Assembly: GCF_000239815.1 (NCBI RefSeq)
Contig: NZ_CAFK01000314.1
Location: 60,041 to 124,040, forward strand
Reading direction: 5' to 3'
DNA: 64,000 nucleotides
From: Bradyrhizobium sp. STM 3843
GTDB lineage: Bacteria > Pseudomonadota > Alphaproteobacteria > Rhizobiales > Xanthobacteraceae
The notes beneath the pieces are model-generated. The model was not told the origin of the DNA. It was given only the letters and a program-made list of their open reading frames with translations, and did no database searches. A program made the translations under genes and the position numbers. Shown here piece by piece: positions 51,091 to 60,015 of this stretch (position 1 is the first letter of the stretch; every line of letters starts with the position of its first letter).

Positions 51091-52185
51091 ATGCATTCAC
51101 GTCTTCAAGATCGACGCCGCATTCGCGTCGGCATCGTCGGCGTGGGAAACTGCGCGAGTTCTTTCGTCCAAGGATTGACCTATTACCGAGATGCAAAATC
51201 CAACGAACCCGTCCCTGGGCTGATGAATGCCGAGATCGGCGGCTATCATATCGGCGACATCGAGATCTCGTCGGCCTTCGACGTGAACGCCAGCAAGGTC
51301 GGACGCGACATTGCGGAGGCGATCTACACCACGCCGAACAACACGCACCGTTTCGCCAATGTTACCGAGACCGGCGTCATCGTCCAGCGCGGCCCCGTGC
51401 TCGATGGGATCGGGCAGTATCTGAAGGATGAAATCCCGATCGCGCCGGTGGACCAAGCCGACGTCGCGGACGTGCTGACGAAGTCGCGGACCGATATCCT
51501 GGTGTCCTATTTGCCGGTCGGCTCGCAGCAAGCCACCGAATGGTATGCCGAGCGCGCCATCGAGGCCGGCTGCGGTTTCGTCAACTGCATTCCAGTCTTC
51601 ATCGCCTCCGATCCCGCCTGGCGCAGCCGCTTCGAGCAGGCCGGACTTCCGATCATAGGTGACGACATCAAGAGCCAGGTCGGCGCCACCATCGTGCACC
51701 GCATGCTTGCCAATCTGTTCCGGGAGCGTGGGGTGCGGCTGGATCGCACCTATCAGCTCAATGTCGGCGGCAATACCGACTTCAAGAACATGCTCGAGCG
51801 GGAGCGGCTGACCTCGAAGAAGATATCGAAGACGCAGGCCGTGACCAGCCAGTTCGATGTGCCGCTTGCGGCTGATAACATCCATGTCGGGCCGAGCGAC
51901 CATGTGCCGTGGCTGACGGACCGAAAGCTCGCCTACATCCGGCTGGAGGGAACAACTTTCGGCGGCGTCCCCCTGTCTGCCGAACTGAAGCTCGAAGTCT
52001 GGGATTCGCCGAACTCGGCCGGCGTCGTCATCGACGCGGTGCGCTGCGCCAAGCTGGCAATGGACCGCGGCGTGGCCGGCGCGCTGACGGGACCCTCCAG
52101 TTATTTCATGAAATCGCCGCCGCAACAATTCACCGATGAGGAAGCGCGGCGGCGGACGCGCGCCTTCATCGACGACAAGGCGTGA
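51091..52185 (+). CDS. Inositol-3-phosphate synthase
   Basis: This protein has 364 residues from the ATG at 51091 with AAAGGA upstream; an in-frame GTG at 51073 is possible. The NAD-binding loop is VGIVGVGNCASSFVQGL. The catalytic block has LNVGGNTDFKNMLERERL, then SKKISKTQAVTSQFD, and VGPSDHVPWLTDRKLAYIRL. These match the short (actinobacterial-type) inositol-phosphate synthases, which convert glucose 6-phosphate into inositol 3-phosphate using NAD+. Being first in the cassette and next to a histidine phosphatase and nucleotidyltransferase suggests an inositol-derived precursor. Confidence 0.92.
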   Translation: MHSRLQDRRRIRVGIVGVGNCASSFVQGLTYYRDAKSNEPVPGLMNAEIGGYHIGDIEISSAFDVNASKVGRDIAEAIYTTPNNTHRFANVTETGVIVQRGPVLDGIGQYLKDEIPIAPVDQADVADVLTKSRTDILVSYLPVGSQQATEWYAERAIEAGCGFVNCIPVFIASDPAWRSRFEQAGLPIIGDDIKSQVGATIVHRMLANLFRERGVRLDRTYQLNVGGNTDFKNMLERERLTSKKISKTQAVTSQFDVPLAADNIHVGPSDHVPWLTDRKLAYIRLEGTTFGGVPLSAELKLEVWDSPNSAGVVIDAVRCAKLAMDRGVAGALTGPSSYFMKSPPQQFTDEEARRRTRAFIDDKA

Positions 52186-52194
52186 GGCCTGAGG

Positions 52195-52791
52195 ATGGCC
52201 GACATCATTCATCTCATTCGTCACGGTGAGCATGCCCTGCTCGGCCGCATGCTGTGCGGCCGGATGGCCGGGATCGGGATTGATGAGTTCGGTCGGCAGC
52301 AGATGGCGGCCTGCGCAAGCCGGCTCTCGCCCCAGCCGTCCATGATTCAATCGAGCCCGCGGCTTCGCGCATTGCAGTCGGCAAACATTCTCGCCGAGCC
52401 GTTCCGGCTGCCCGTCGAGGTCGTCTCGGACATGGACGAGATCGACGTCGGTGACTGGACTTCCGCGTCGTTCGTCGAGCTCGATCGCGATCCGCACTGG
52501 CTGCGCTGGAACGCCCGGCGCGGCTCGACTGCTCCACCGAACGGAGAGAGCATGCAGGCGCTGCAGGCACGGGTGGTGCAACATCTCATGAGTCTTGCAC
52601 GGGAGACACCATGCCAAGTCGTGGCGATCGTCAGTCACGCCGAACCGATCCGCGCCGCGCTGTTGCATTTTGCGGGCGTTCCGCTCGACGATTTCCTCTC
52701 GATCGAGGTTGCGCCTGCGAGCATCAGCACGTTGATCCGAGACCGCGAGCGCCTGCGCGTCGCGGAAATCAATCAGAAGGTGCCGGCGTGA
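52195..52791 (+). CDS. Histidine phosphatase-family enzyme
   Basis: This 198-residue protein has the catalytic LIRHGEHALLG at the N-terminus (phospho-His in RHG), SSPRLRALQSANIL, the Glu-containing MDEIDVGDWTSASF and a second catalytic His in AIVSHAEPIRAALL. The set is complete, so it should dephosphorylate a small phosphate ester. TGAGG precedes the ATG. It lies 9 bases after the inositol-phosphate synthase, so dephosphorylating inositol phosphate or a sugar phosphate is the obvious hypothesis. Its stop overlaps the next start as GTGA. Confidence 0.88.
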   Translation: MADIIHLIRHGEHALLGRMLCGRMAGIGIDEFGRQQMAACASRLSPQPSMIQSSPRLRALQSANILAEPFRLPVEVVSDMDEIDVGDWTSASFVELDRDPHWLRWNARRGSTAPPNGESMQALQARVVQHLMSLARETPCQVVAIVSHAEPIRAALLHFAGVPLDDFLSIEVAPASISTLIRDRERLRVAEINQKVPA

Positions 52792-53891
52792 AGATCGTCA
52801 TTTTCGGCCTCACCATCTCCTCCTCCTGGGGCAACGGCCACGCCACGCTGTGGCGCGGGCTCTGCAAGCATCTGATCCGCGCCGGACATCACGTCACCTT
52901 CTTCGAACGGGACGTTCCCTATTATGCCGGTGCGCGCGATCTCCATGAGCTGGCAGGCGGCCGGCTGGAACTGTTCTCGCGGTGGCAGGATATCAGAACG
53001 ACCGCGCGCGCCGAGCTGCGCGACGCCGATGCAGCGATCGTCACCTCCTATTGCCCTGACGGTATCGATGCCACGGACCTCGTCCTCGATCAGGACCACG
53101 CATTGCGCGTGTTTTATGATCTCGATACACCGGTAACGCTGCAGGCGTTGCGCGCTGGAGAGCCGGTTTCCTACATCGGGCCGCGCGGGCTTGGCGAGTT
53201 CGACCTGGTCTTGAGCTTCACCGGCGGGGACCGGGTGCGGTGCGAATTCGCCGAGCGGCTCGGCGCGACCGATGTCGTCCCCTTCTACGGCCATGTCGAC
53301 CCGGATGTTCACCGTCCCGGCGAGCCGCAGCCGCACTATCGCGCCGCGTTGTCCTATCTCGGAACCTATGCCGCTGATCGTCAGGACACGCTCGAACGCC
53401 TGTTTGTCGAAGCGGCGCGACGCCGCCCCGAGCTGCGCTTTCTGATCGGTGGCGCGCAATATCCGCCGGACTTTCCCTGGTCGAACAACATCTATTTCGT
53501 CAGGCATCTTCCGCCCGCAGAACACCCGGCTTTCTATGCGTCCTCCCGATTGACGCTGAACGTGACGCGGCGGGCGATGGCGGAGATGGGCTGGTGTCCG
53601 TCGGGACGCCTGTTCGAGGCCGCGGCCTGCGGCGTACCGATCCTGAGCGACCGCTGGGAGGGCCTTGAGCACTTCTTCATCCCGGGCGAGGAGATTCTGC
53701 TCGCAGAGGACACGGATGACGTGCTCCGTGCCATCGATCTGAGCGACGCCGAACTGCACAGCCTCGCGCGGCGCGCGCGCGACCGGGTGCTCGCGCAGCA
53801 TAGCTCGGCGCAACGTGCAACGGAGCTCATCGCCCTGTTCGCACAGACGCGATCGCGTCCATCGCCTATGCGCGCAACCTTGGAGGCCTGA
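52788..53891 (+). CDS. CgeB-like glycosyltransferase
   Basis: This protein has 367 residues from the GTG at 52788, which overlaps the phosphatase stop; the longer frame is shadow. It begins VKIVIFGLTISSSWGNGHAT, similar to the genes at 62425 and 63555. GT-B fold pieces: ATLWRGLCKHLIRAGHHVTF, DVVPFYGHVDPDVHRP, ALSYLGTYAADRQDTLERLF and FEAAACGVPILSDRWEG, the donor-side block. The C-terminal half matches the glycosyltransferase 1-type CgeB group. Substrates are unknown. It is the first of three related genes in the cassette. Confidence 0.85.
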   Translation: MKIVIFGLTISSSWGNGHATLWRGLCKHLIRAGHHVTFFERDVPYYAGARDLHELAGGRLELFSRWQDIRTTARAELRDADAAIVTSYCPDGIDATDLVLDQDHALRVFYDLDTPVTLQALRAGEPVSYIGPRGLGEFDLVLSFTGGDRVRCEFAERLGATDVVPFYGHVDPDVHRPGEPQPHYRAALSYLGTYAADRQDTLERLFVEAARRRPELRFLIGGAQYPPDFPWSNNIYFVRHLPPAEHPAFYASSRLTLNVTRRAMAEMGWCPSGRLFEAAACGVPILSDRWEGLEHFFIPGEEILLAEDTDDVLRAIDLSDAELHSLARRARDRVLAQHSSAQRATELIALFAQTRSRPSPMRATLEA

Positions 53892-53893
53892 TC

Positions 53894-54703
53894 ATGTGGG
53901 GCGTCGTTCCCGCGGCCGGTCGCGGCAGCCGCATTCAGCCATTGGCGTTCTCGAAGGAGCTGCTGCCGGTCGGCAGCCGCAGCGATAACGGTGTCGACCG
54001 GCCCTGCGCCGTCTCCGAATATCTGCTGGAGCGGCTGATCCTCGGCGGCGCCAAGAAGATCTGCTTCGTCATTTCTCCGGGCAAATCGGACATCCTGGAA
54101 TATTTCGGCGACCGCTATCAGGATGCCGAGCTCGCTTATGTCGTCCAGCCGCAGGCCGCGGGACTGTGTGACGCGGTCTTTCGTGCTGGAACCGTGGTTG
54201 GCGACACCGATGACGTCCTGGTTGGCCTTCCGGATACGGTCTGGTTTCCCAATGATGCGCTCGGCGCACTGCCCTCGGCGGCGTTGTCATTCCTGCTGTT
54301 TCCGGTCGAGCATCCGGAATTCTTCGACGCCGTCGTGCTCGACGGCACCGCAGTCCGTGAGATCCAGGTCAAGCAGCACAATGCGCGCTCGAACTGGATC
54401 TGGGGTGCCTTCAAAATGTCGGCCCAAGGCTTTCGCGATCTGCACCAGCTTTGGAGGCAGCGCGACTGTCGCGACGAATATTTCGGCACGCTGGTCAACT
54501 TCTATCTCGCATCCGGCGGCCGCGGCATCGGCGTGAAGGCCGGCGAATCCTACGTGGATGTCGGCACCATCAACGGCTACCGCACCGCCATTGCGCTGCT
54601 CGCCGCGCGCGATGCGGACGCGCAACGCGCCAGGCTGTGGGCGGCGTCGCCAACGGAGCTTCAGGATGCACCGGCTCACGAACTGGCCGGAGGTGCGTCA
54701 TGA
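53894..54703 (+). CDS. Sugar/inositol-phosphate nucleotidyltransferase
   Basis: This 269-residue protein has the nucleotidyltransferase opening VVPAAGRGSRIQPLAFSKEL (signature G-x-G-(S/T)-R plus Lys). ISPGKSDILEYFGD and YVVQPQAAGLCDAVFRAG follow, the latter the nucleotide-binding QP-x-GLCDAV block of RmlA/GalU-type enzymes. The catalytic Asp region reads VLVGLPDTVW. It would couple a sugar- or inositol-1-phosphate to a nucleoside triphosphate. GGAGG lies upstream of the ATG. The stop overlaps the methyltransferase start as ATGA. Donor nucleotide and sugar cannot be told from the sequence. Confidence 0.88.
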   Translation: MWGVVPAAGRGSRIQPLAFSKELLPVGSRSDNGVDRPCAVSEYLLERLILGGAKKICFVISPGKSDILEYFGDRYQDAELAYVVQPQAAGLCDAVFRAGTVVGDTDDVLVGLPDTVWFPNDALGALPSAALSFLLFPVEHPEFFDAVVLDGTAVREIQVKQHNARSNWIWGAFKMSAQGFRDLHQLWRQRDCRDEYFGTLVNFYLASGGRGIGVKAGESYVDVGTINGYRTAIALLAARDADAQRARLWAASPTELQDAPAHELAGGAS

Positions 54704-55467
54704 GCGCGGACAGGTTTTCGACCGAGGAAATCCGCGCGCGGGTCGATGCCCTTGGACCGTGGTTTCATAACCTCGATCTGAAGGGCGTGCCGACGGCGCC
54801 GCGCCATTTTCTCGGCGACTATCCCAATGTGAAATGGCGGCGCTTTTCATCGGTCATCCCGGCCGACCTCAACGGCATGACCGTGCTCGACATCGGCTGC
54901 AATGCCGGCTTTTACGCGATGGAGATGAAGCGGCGCGGTGCGAAGCGCGTGCTCGGCCTCGATACCGAGGACGAGTATCTGGCGCAGGCGCGCTTCGCTG
55001 CCGAAGTGGAAGGATTGAACATCGAGTTTCGCAAGATGTCGGCCTATGACGTCGGCGATCTCCACGAGACATTCGATCTCGTGATCTTCATGGGCGTCCT
55101 CTATCATCTGCGGCATCCGCTGCTGGCCCTCGATCTGATTCACGAGCACGTGGCCCGCGACCTCCTGCTGTTCCAGTCGATGCAGCGCGGCCAGAGCCGG
55201 ATCGATCCGCTCGAGGATGATTACGACTTCTGGACCACCGAACCGTTCGACAGTCCCGGCTATCCCCGCCTTCATTTCGTCGAGCACAAATACGCCGAGG
55301 ATCCCACCAATTGGTGGATCCCGAACCGCGCCTGCGTCGAGGCCATGCTCCGGAGCGCTGGATTTCGCATCACCGCGCATCCCGAAGAGGAAGTCTATCT
55401 CTGCCGGCGCATCAACCGGCCACAAAACGAAGGTCCGGTCTATCCATCGCGAGGCAACGGCCGATGA
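54700..55467 (+). CDS. CmoB-like SAM-dependent methyltransferase (TIGR04290-type)
   Basis: This protein has 255 residues from the ATG at 54700 (ATGA overlap). Residues 10-50 hold WFHNLDLKGVPTAPRHFLGD; the SAM loop is MTVLDIGCNAGFYAMEMKRR, with VLGLDTEDEYLAQAR, then DLVIFMGVLYHLRHPLLALD. It is related to tRNA uridine methyltransferase CmoB but lacks its N-terminal half. I recall this type as TIGR04290, which marks a conserved cassette of about nine genes of unknown function; this identification is from memory. Its substrate is unlikely to be tRNA here and more likely the glycoconjugate. Confidence 0.82.
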   Translation: MSADRFSTEEIRARVDALGPWFHNLDLKGVPTAPRHFLGDYPNVKWRRFSSVIPADLNGMTVLDIGCNAGFYAMEMKRRGAKRVLGLDTEDEYLAQARFAAEVEGLNIEFRKMSAYDVGDLHETFDLVIFMGVLYHLRHPLLALDLIHEHVARDLLLFQSMQRGQSRIDPLEDDYDFWTTEPFDSPGYPRLHFVEHKYAEDPTNWWIPNRACVEAMLRSAGFRITAHPEEEVYLCRRINRPQNEGPVYPSRGNGR

Positions 55468-56405
55468 TCGAAGCCGCCAAGATCTGGAACGAGCCCAACA
55501 ACAAGTCGCACTGGGATATCCTGATCGATCCCGAATGGGACAAATTCGCCGAGCTGGCGATCGTGGCCGGACAAGCCATTCGCGCGGTGCACCCGACGCT
55601 GCCCCGCGTGCTCGGCGGTCTCTCGCCGATCGACCCGCGCTTCATGGAGAACATGAAAACCCGGGGCGTGCTCGACCACGTCGATGTCGTCGCGGTTCAT
55701 GGCTTTCCGCTCGACTGGAATCTGTGGCAGATTCAGGAATGGCCCGACAAGCTCGCCGAGATCCAGGCGCTGGTCCCGCATCCGGTATGGGTGACCGAAG
55801 TCGGCGTCTCCTCCTTTGGGGCTGACGAGGTGCAGGCGTGGGGCCTGAAGCGAACCGTGGAACTGCTCGCGGGCCACGCGCCGCGCATCCACTGGTACAG
55901 CCTCTACGACCTGCCGAAGACATGGGAGGCGACGACCCGCCATCGCGAAGCCGAGGGTTCGTCCTACTACCGGCACTTCCACATGGGACTGTTGCGCGAG
56001 GACGGAACGCCGAAACCGGCGCTCGACGTCTATGCCGAGTATGCATCCACGATGGGCTTGTGCCAGTGGTTTCACTTCGAGGATCATCGGCTCGATGACG
56101 CCGTTCGCTGGATGCGCCGGCTCGGCGTCAGGCACTTGAGGACCGGCTTGTCCTGGGCTGACAGCTTCCGCCCGAACGCGCGCGATTGGTTCGACCGCCA
56201 GATGGAGGCGCTGGCTGAATTCGAAATCACCGTGACGTTCTGCTTCACACCCGAACATCGCGGCATCGCGCCGCACCACACCAGCCCCCCGCTCGACCCG
56301 CAGGAATTCGCCGACTTCTGCGCGACAATGATCCAGCGCTATTGCCCGGCGCCCGCAAGCCGGCCGTCAACCCATAACCACAGAGAACCGCTATGCGCGC
56401 CATGA
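55464..56405 (+). CDS. Glycosidase-like protein with apparently permuted TIM barrel
   Basis: This protein has 313 residues from the ATG at 55464, overlapping the methyltransferase stop as ATGA. The acid/base motif AAKIWNEPNNKSHWD lies at residue 10, and the nucleophile motif HPVWVTEVGVSSFG at Glu112; their spacing fits clan GH-A strands 4 and 7. The strands that should precede the NEP motif instead seem to lie at the C-terminus (VRHLRTGLSWADSF about 222, ITVTFCFTPEHRG about 255). The protein thus looks circularly permuted. It ends 13 bases inside deoB. There is no signal peptide, so it acts in the cytoplasm. A longer frame from 55311 is shadow. Confidence 0.72.
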   Translation: MIEAAKIWNEPNNKSHWDILIDPEWDKFAELAIVAGQAIRAVHPTLPRVLGGLSPIDPRFMENMKTRGVLDHVDVVAVHGFPLDWNLWQIQEWPDKLAEIQALVPHPVWVTEVGVSSFGADEVQAWGLKRTVELLAGHAPRIHWYSLYDLPKTWEATTRHREAEGSSYYRHFHMGLLREDGTPKPALDVYAEYASTMGLCQWFHFEDHRLDDAVRWMRRLGVRHLRTGLSWADSFRPNARDWFDRQMEALAEFEITVTFCFTPEHRGIAPHHTSPPLDPQEFADFCATMIQRYCPAPASRPSTHNHREPLCAP

Positions 56406-57601
56406 TCCTGGTCATGGATTCCGTCGGCATCGGCGGCGCGCCTGACGCCGCGCAGTACGGCGATCAAGGCGCCGATACCATCGGTCATATTGCGGAAGCC
56501 TGCGCGCGCGGCGACGCCGACAGCAACATCCGCGCCGGTCCGCTATCGCTGCCCCATCTTGTCGAGCTTGGTCTTGGCCAGGCCTGCCGTCTCGCCACCG
56601 GACGCTGCCCGCCGGGGCTGACACAACCATCGGCCAGGCTGGCGCTCTATGGCAGCGCGATCGAGCAATCCAAGGGCAAGGACACGCCGTCGGGCCATTG
56701 GGAGATTGCCGGTGTGCCGGTGTCGTTCGAGTGGGGCTATTTCCCCAAAACCATTCCGTGCTTTCCGAATGAGTTGATCGCCCGGCTGTGCCGCGACGCG
56801 GAGCTTCCCGGCATTCTCGGCAATCGGCATGCCTCCGGAACCCAAATCATCGCAGAATTGGGCGAACTCCATCTGAGGACCGGACAGCCGATCTGCTATA
56901 CCTCGGCCGACAGCGTGTTTCAGATCGCTGCCCATGAAGAGGCTTTTGGACTCGATCGGATCTACGACGTCTGTGCAATCGCGCGCGAACTGCTGGAGGG
57001 AATGAACATCGGCCGGGTCATCGCCCGCCCCTTCGTCGGCACCGGCCCTGACAATTTCAGGCGCACCGCCCATCGCCGCGACTATGCCGTGCCTCCGCCG
57101 GAACCAACCCTCCTCGATATCGCCTCGGCTCAAGGCCGCGACATCATCACGATCGGCAAGATCGGCGACATCTTCGCGCATCGCGGCACCGGTCTGAACA
57201 AAAAAGGCGACGGCAACGCCGAACTGTTCGATCGCACGATCGAGGGCTGGAACGAACTTGACGACGGCGGCCTGTTGTTCGCCAACTTTATCGACTTCGA
57301 CAGCGTCTACGGACATCGCCGCGATATCGCGGGCTATGCCGCGGCGCTGGAAGCATTCGACGCGCGACTGCCGGCCCTCATCAGCCGTCTCACGACTGAC
57401 GACCTCCTCATCATCACCGCGGATCATGGCTGCGATCCAACCTGGCCTGGCAGCGATCACACGCGTGAGCAAGTTCCTGTCCTGGCACTCGGCTGCGCCG
57501 TGACCACCCCCATCGGCCGACGCAACGGCTACGCCGATATCGCCGCAACCGTCGCGCGGCATCTCCAGCTGCCGGCCATGCATCACGGGATGCCATTCTA
57601 A
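56393..57601 (+). CDS. deoB: Phosphopentomutase DeoB
   Basis: This 402-residue protein of the alkaline-phosphatase superfamily has an intact catalytic set: metal Asp in ILVMDSVGIGGAPDAA, phospho-Thr in KGKDTPSGHWEIAGV, ANFIDFDSVYGHRRD and the metal cluster LLIITADHGCDPTWPGSDHT. It interconverts ribose 1- and 5-phosphate. DeoB normally sits with nucleoside salvage genes; here it overlaps a glycosidase gene by 13 bases in a glycosyltransferase cassette, so ribose 1-phosphate for an activated pentose is a reasonable guess. Confidence 0.93.
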   Translation: MRAMILVMDSVGIGGAPDAAQYGDQGADTIGHIAEACARGDADSNIRAGPLSLPHLVELGLGQACRLATGRCPPGLTQPSARLALYGSAIEQSKGKDTPSGHWEIAGVPVSFEWGYFPKTIPCFPNELIARLCRDAELPGILGNRHASGTQIIAELGELHLRTGQPICYTSADSVFQIAAHEEAFGLDRIYDVCAIARELLEGMNIGRVIARPFVGTGPDNFRRTAHRRDYAVPPPEPTLLDIASAQGRDIITIGKIGDIFAHRGTGLNKKGDGNAELFDRTIEGWNELDDGGLLFANFIDFDSVYGHRRDIAGYAAALEAFDARLPALISRLTTDDLLIITADHGCDPTWPGSDHTREQVPVLALGCAVTTPIGRRNGYADIAATVARHLQLPAMHHGMPF

Positions 57602-57835
57602 GCTGTTTGTTCAAATTGCTCACCTATTCGAGATTTCACCTAAGTTAGTAATTCCAACTAGGAAATATTTGTTTGTAGGCCCATTCAGGAACCAACATTC
57701 CTTCCGCCGCTTCTCTCCGGGAGTGACCGACGCACATGCATTTCAAGCGTGCGGCGAGTCCGCCTCCGGATCGCGACACCCCAGTGTCGTTGATCGATCC
57801 GAGATCATTTCAACCTGGGAGAGGAGAGCCGGCGA
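57602..57835. promoter_or_regulatory. Gap that divides the cassette
   Basis: This 234-base gap holds the only break in coupling after the first three genes. It contains GGAAC-N16-GCTT (57688-57712), a poor EcfG match, a 6-base hairpin CGACAC-CCCA-GTGTCG at 57774-57789, and a strong ribosome-binding site GGGAGAGGAGAG before the next gene. A second internal promoter is possible. Confidence 0.4.
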
Positions 57836-58948
57836 ATGGCACGAGTCCTGATTACCGGAGGAGCTGGGTTCATCGGCTCTCACGCCGCCAATGAGCTGCT
57901 CGGCGCGGGATATGATGTTCGGATCCTCGATAATCTCGCGCCGCAGGTTCATGGGCCCGAACGCAACCGGCCCGGCTACCTGAGCCAGGACGCCGAACTC
58001 ATTGTCGGAGATGTCGCTGATCCCCTCACTGTCGAACGCGCATTGCGCGGAGCCGATATGGTTCTGCACCTCGCCGCAGTGGTCGGCGTCGGCCAGAGCA
58101 TGTACCACATCGACGACTACGTCCGCACCAACGAGCTCGGCACGGCCGTTCTGCTGCAGGCGCTGGCCAAGCATCCGGTCCAACGTCTGGTCGTTGCGTC
58201 CTCGATGAGCATCTATGGCGAAGGCCTGTGCCGCACCACCGCTGGCGCTGACGTCGCGCCGGAGGAGCGCAGTCTCAATCAGCTCAAACGCGCCGATTGG
58301 GAGCTCTATGATTTCCGCGGCGAGGCCTTGCAGCCCGTTCCAACGCCGGAGGCCAAGCAGCCGACGCTCAGCTCAATCTACGCGCTGAACAAATATGCTC
58401 AGGAGCGCATGTGCCTGATCACCGGCAAGGCTTATAACATCCCGACGGTCGCGCTGCGCTTCTTCAACGTATTCGGACCGCACCAGGCGCTGTCGAACCC
58501 TTACACCGGCGTGCTCGCGATCTTCGCGGCCCGTCTCTTGAACAGCCGATCCCCGCTCGTGTTCGAGGACGGACTGCAGCGGCGCGACTTCGTGCACGTT
58601 CACGATGTCGCGCGCGCCTGCCGTCTTGCGCTGGAGACGTCTCACGCCAACGAAGCCTTCAACATCGGCTCGGGCACGAGCCGGAGTATCGTGTCAGTCG
58701 CGCGCGATCTCGCTTGCGTCATGGGCCGCGGCGATATCGCGCCAACTATCACCGGAAAATATCGCGCGGGCGATATCCGCCACTGCTTTGCAGACCTGGA
58801 CAAGAGCCGAACCTTGCTTGGCTTCGAGCCGCGCGTTCGCTTTGAAGACGGGCTCGACGAGCTCGCGCGCTATCTGGCCGGCCAGATCCCGGACGACCAG
58901 GCCGAACAGGCCACCGAAGAATTGCTGCGGCGAGGATTGGTTGCATGA
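57836..58948 (+). CDS. NAD-dependent sugar-nucleotide epimerase/dehydratase
   Basis: This 370-residue extended SDR has the loop VLITGGAGFIGSHAANELL, then DMVLHLAAVVGVGQSM, LVVASSMSIYGEG (catalytic Ser/Thr), and the YALNKYAQERM Tyr-x3-Lys. The C-terminal part reads FNIGSGTSRSIVSVARDLA. It is closest to UDP-glucose 4-epimerase-like enzymes, and the 58-residue insert before the active Tyr (LCRTTAGADVAPEERSLNQ) is not typical. The product is probably an altered NDP-hexose or NDP-pentose. The stop overlaps the next gene as ATGA. Confidence 0.88.
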   Translation: MARVLITGGAGFIGSHAANELLGAGYDVRILDNLAPQVHGPERNRPGYLSQDAELIVGDVADPLTVERALRGADMVLHLAAVVGVGQSMYHIDDYVRTNELGTAVLLQALAKHPVQRLVVASSMSIYGEGLCRTTAGADVAPEERSLNQLKRADWELYDFRGEALQPVPTPEAKQPTLSSIYALNKYAQERMCLITGKAYNIPTVALRFFNVFGPHQALSNPYTGVLAIFAARLLNSRSPLVFEDGLQRRDFVHVHDVARACRLALETSHANEAFNIGSGTSRSIVSVARDLACVMGRGDIAPTITGKYRAGDIRHCFADLDKSRTLLGFEPRVRFEDGLDELARYLAGQIPDDQAEQATEELLRRGLVA

Positions 58949-60015
58949 CACTGAGTGCTGCTGGCAAAAAATCTGTTCTGATCACGGGCGGCTGCGGATT
59001 CATCGGCTGCAATCTCGCCGACCGGCTCGCTTCGCGTGGCGACAAGGTTGTCGTGCTCGACAATCTCGTCCGCGCCGGTGTTCGCGAGAATGCGCAATGG
59101 CTCAAGTCGCGACATGCCGACCGGATCAGCGTCGTGGTTGGAGACGTGCGTGACCCCATCACCGTGATCGATGTGGTTCGCGAGGCCGGGGCCGTGCTGC
59201 ATCTGGCAGCCCAGGTTGCCGTAACCAGCAGCCTCCAAACTCCAATTGATGATTTCGAGATCAACGCGCGCGGCACCCTGAATGTGCTCGAAGCGGTCCG
59301 GCTGCACAATCCGGCCGTGCCGGTGGTGTTCGCATCGACCAACAAGGTCTATGGCCGGCTGATCGACAATTCACAGATCCGTCGCGACGGCACGCGCCAT
59401 GTTCCGCGCGATGCAAGCCTCGCGCATGGCATCGCTGAAGACACCCCGCTCGATCTCTACAGTCCCTACGGCTGTTCGAAAGGCACCGCCGACCAATATG
59501 TCCGCGACTACGCTCGGATCTTCGGCCTGAATACGGCCGTGCTGCGCATGAGCTGCATTTATGGGCCGCGGCAATTCGGCAACGAGGACCAGGGCTGGAT
59601 CGCGCATTTTTTGCTCTCGGCGCTTCGCGGCGAAAAGCTGACGATCTATGGCGACGGCCTGCAGGTGCGGGACGCGCTTTACGTTGCCGATGCTGCCGAC
59701 GCCTGGATCGGCGTGCTCGACAATATCGAACGCGTCAGCGGACGCATCTTCAACCTCGGCGGAGGTCTCTCCAATTCGATCAGCCTGATTGAACTCATCG
59801 CGATGATCCAACAGATCAGCGGCAAGCGGCCTGCGTTCAACTTTGCGGAATGGCGGCCCGGCGATCAGCCCTGGTATGTGAGCGATATCAGCTCGCTCGG
59901 CGCCGCCATCGGCTGGACGCCTGCCACGCCTCTCGCGGACGGATTGCAACACCTGCAAGGCTGGCTGGAAGGCCGCTTCGGGCGCGTGGCAGGGGGGCAG
60001 GAGGCGCTGGCATGA
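58945..60015 (+). CDS. CDP-paratose-2-epimerase-like SDR
   Basis: This 356-residue extended SDR has VLITGGCGFIGCNLADRLAS, then VVVGDVRDPITVIDVV, HLAAQVAVTSSLQTP (the signature AQVAVTSS of CDP-tyvelose/paratose epimerases), VVFASTNKVYGRL and the SPYGCSKGTADQYVRDYAR Tyr-x3-Lys. The C-terminus has FNLGGGLSNSISLIELIAM and PGDQPWYVSDIS. It is coupled to the genes on both sides by ATGA overlaps. It likely epimerises a nucleotide sugar, possibly made by the nucleotidyltransferase at 53894. Confidence 0.88.
   Translation: MTLSAAGKKSVLITGGCGFIGCNLADRLASRGDKVVVLDNLVRAGVRENAQWLKSRHADRISVVVGDVRDPITVIDVVREAGAVLHLAAQVAVTSSLQTPIDDFEINARGTLNVLEAVRLHNPAVPVVFASTNKVYGRLIDNSQIRRDGTRHVPRDASLAHGIAEDTPLDLYSPYGCSKGTADQYVRDYARIFGLNTAVLRMSCIYGPRQFGNEDQGWIAHFLLSALRGEKLTIYGDGLQVRDALYVADAADAWIGVLDNIERVSGRIFNLGGGLSNSISLIELIAMIQQISGKRPAFNFAEWRPGDQPWYVSDISSLGAAIGWTPATPLADGLQHLQGWLEGRFGRVAGGQEALA

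Noticed and set aside
55311..55463. Upstream extension of the glycosidase-like gene
   Set aside because: The added residues are Arg/Pro-rich and overlap the methyltransferase gene in another frame; the ATGA overlap at 55464 is the better start.
57688..57712. GGAAC-N16-GCTT as a second EcfG promoter in the cassette gap
   Set aside because: The -10 differs at two of four positions from CGTT; kept only as a weak possibility.
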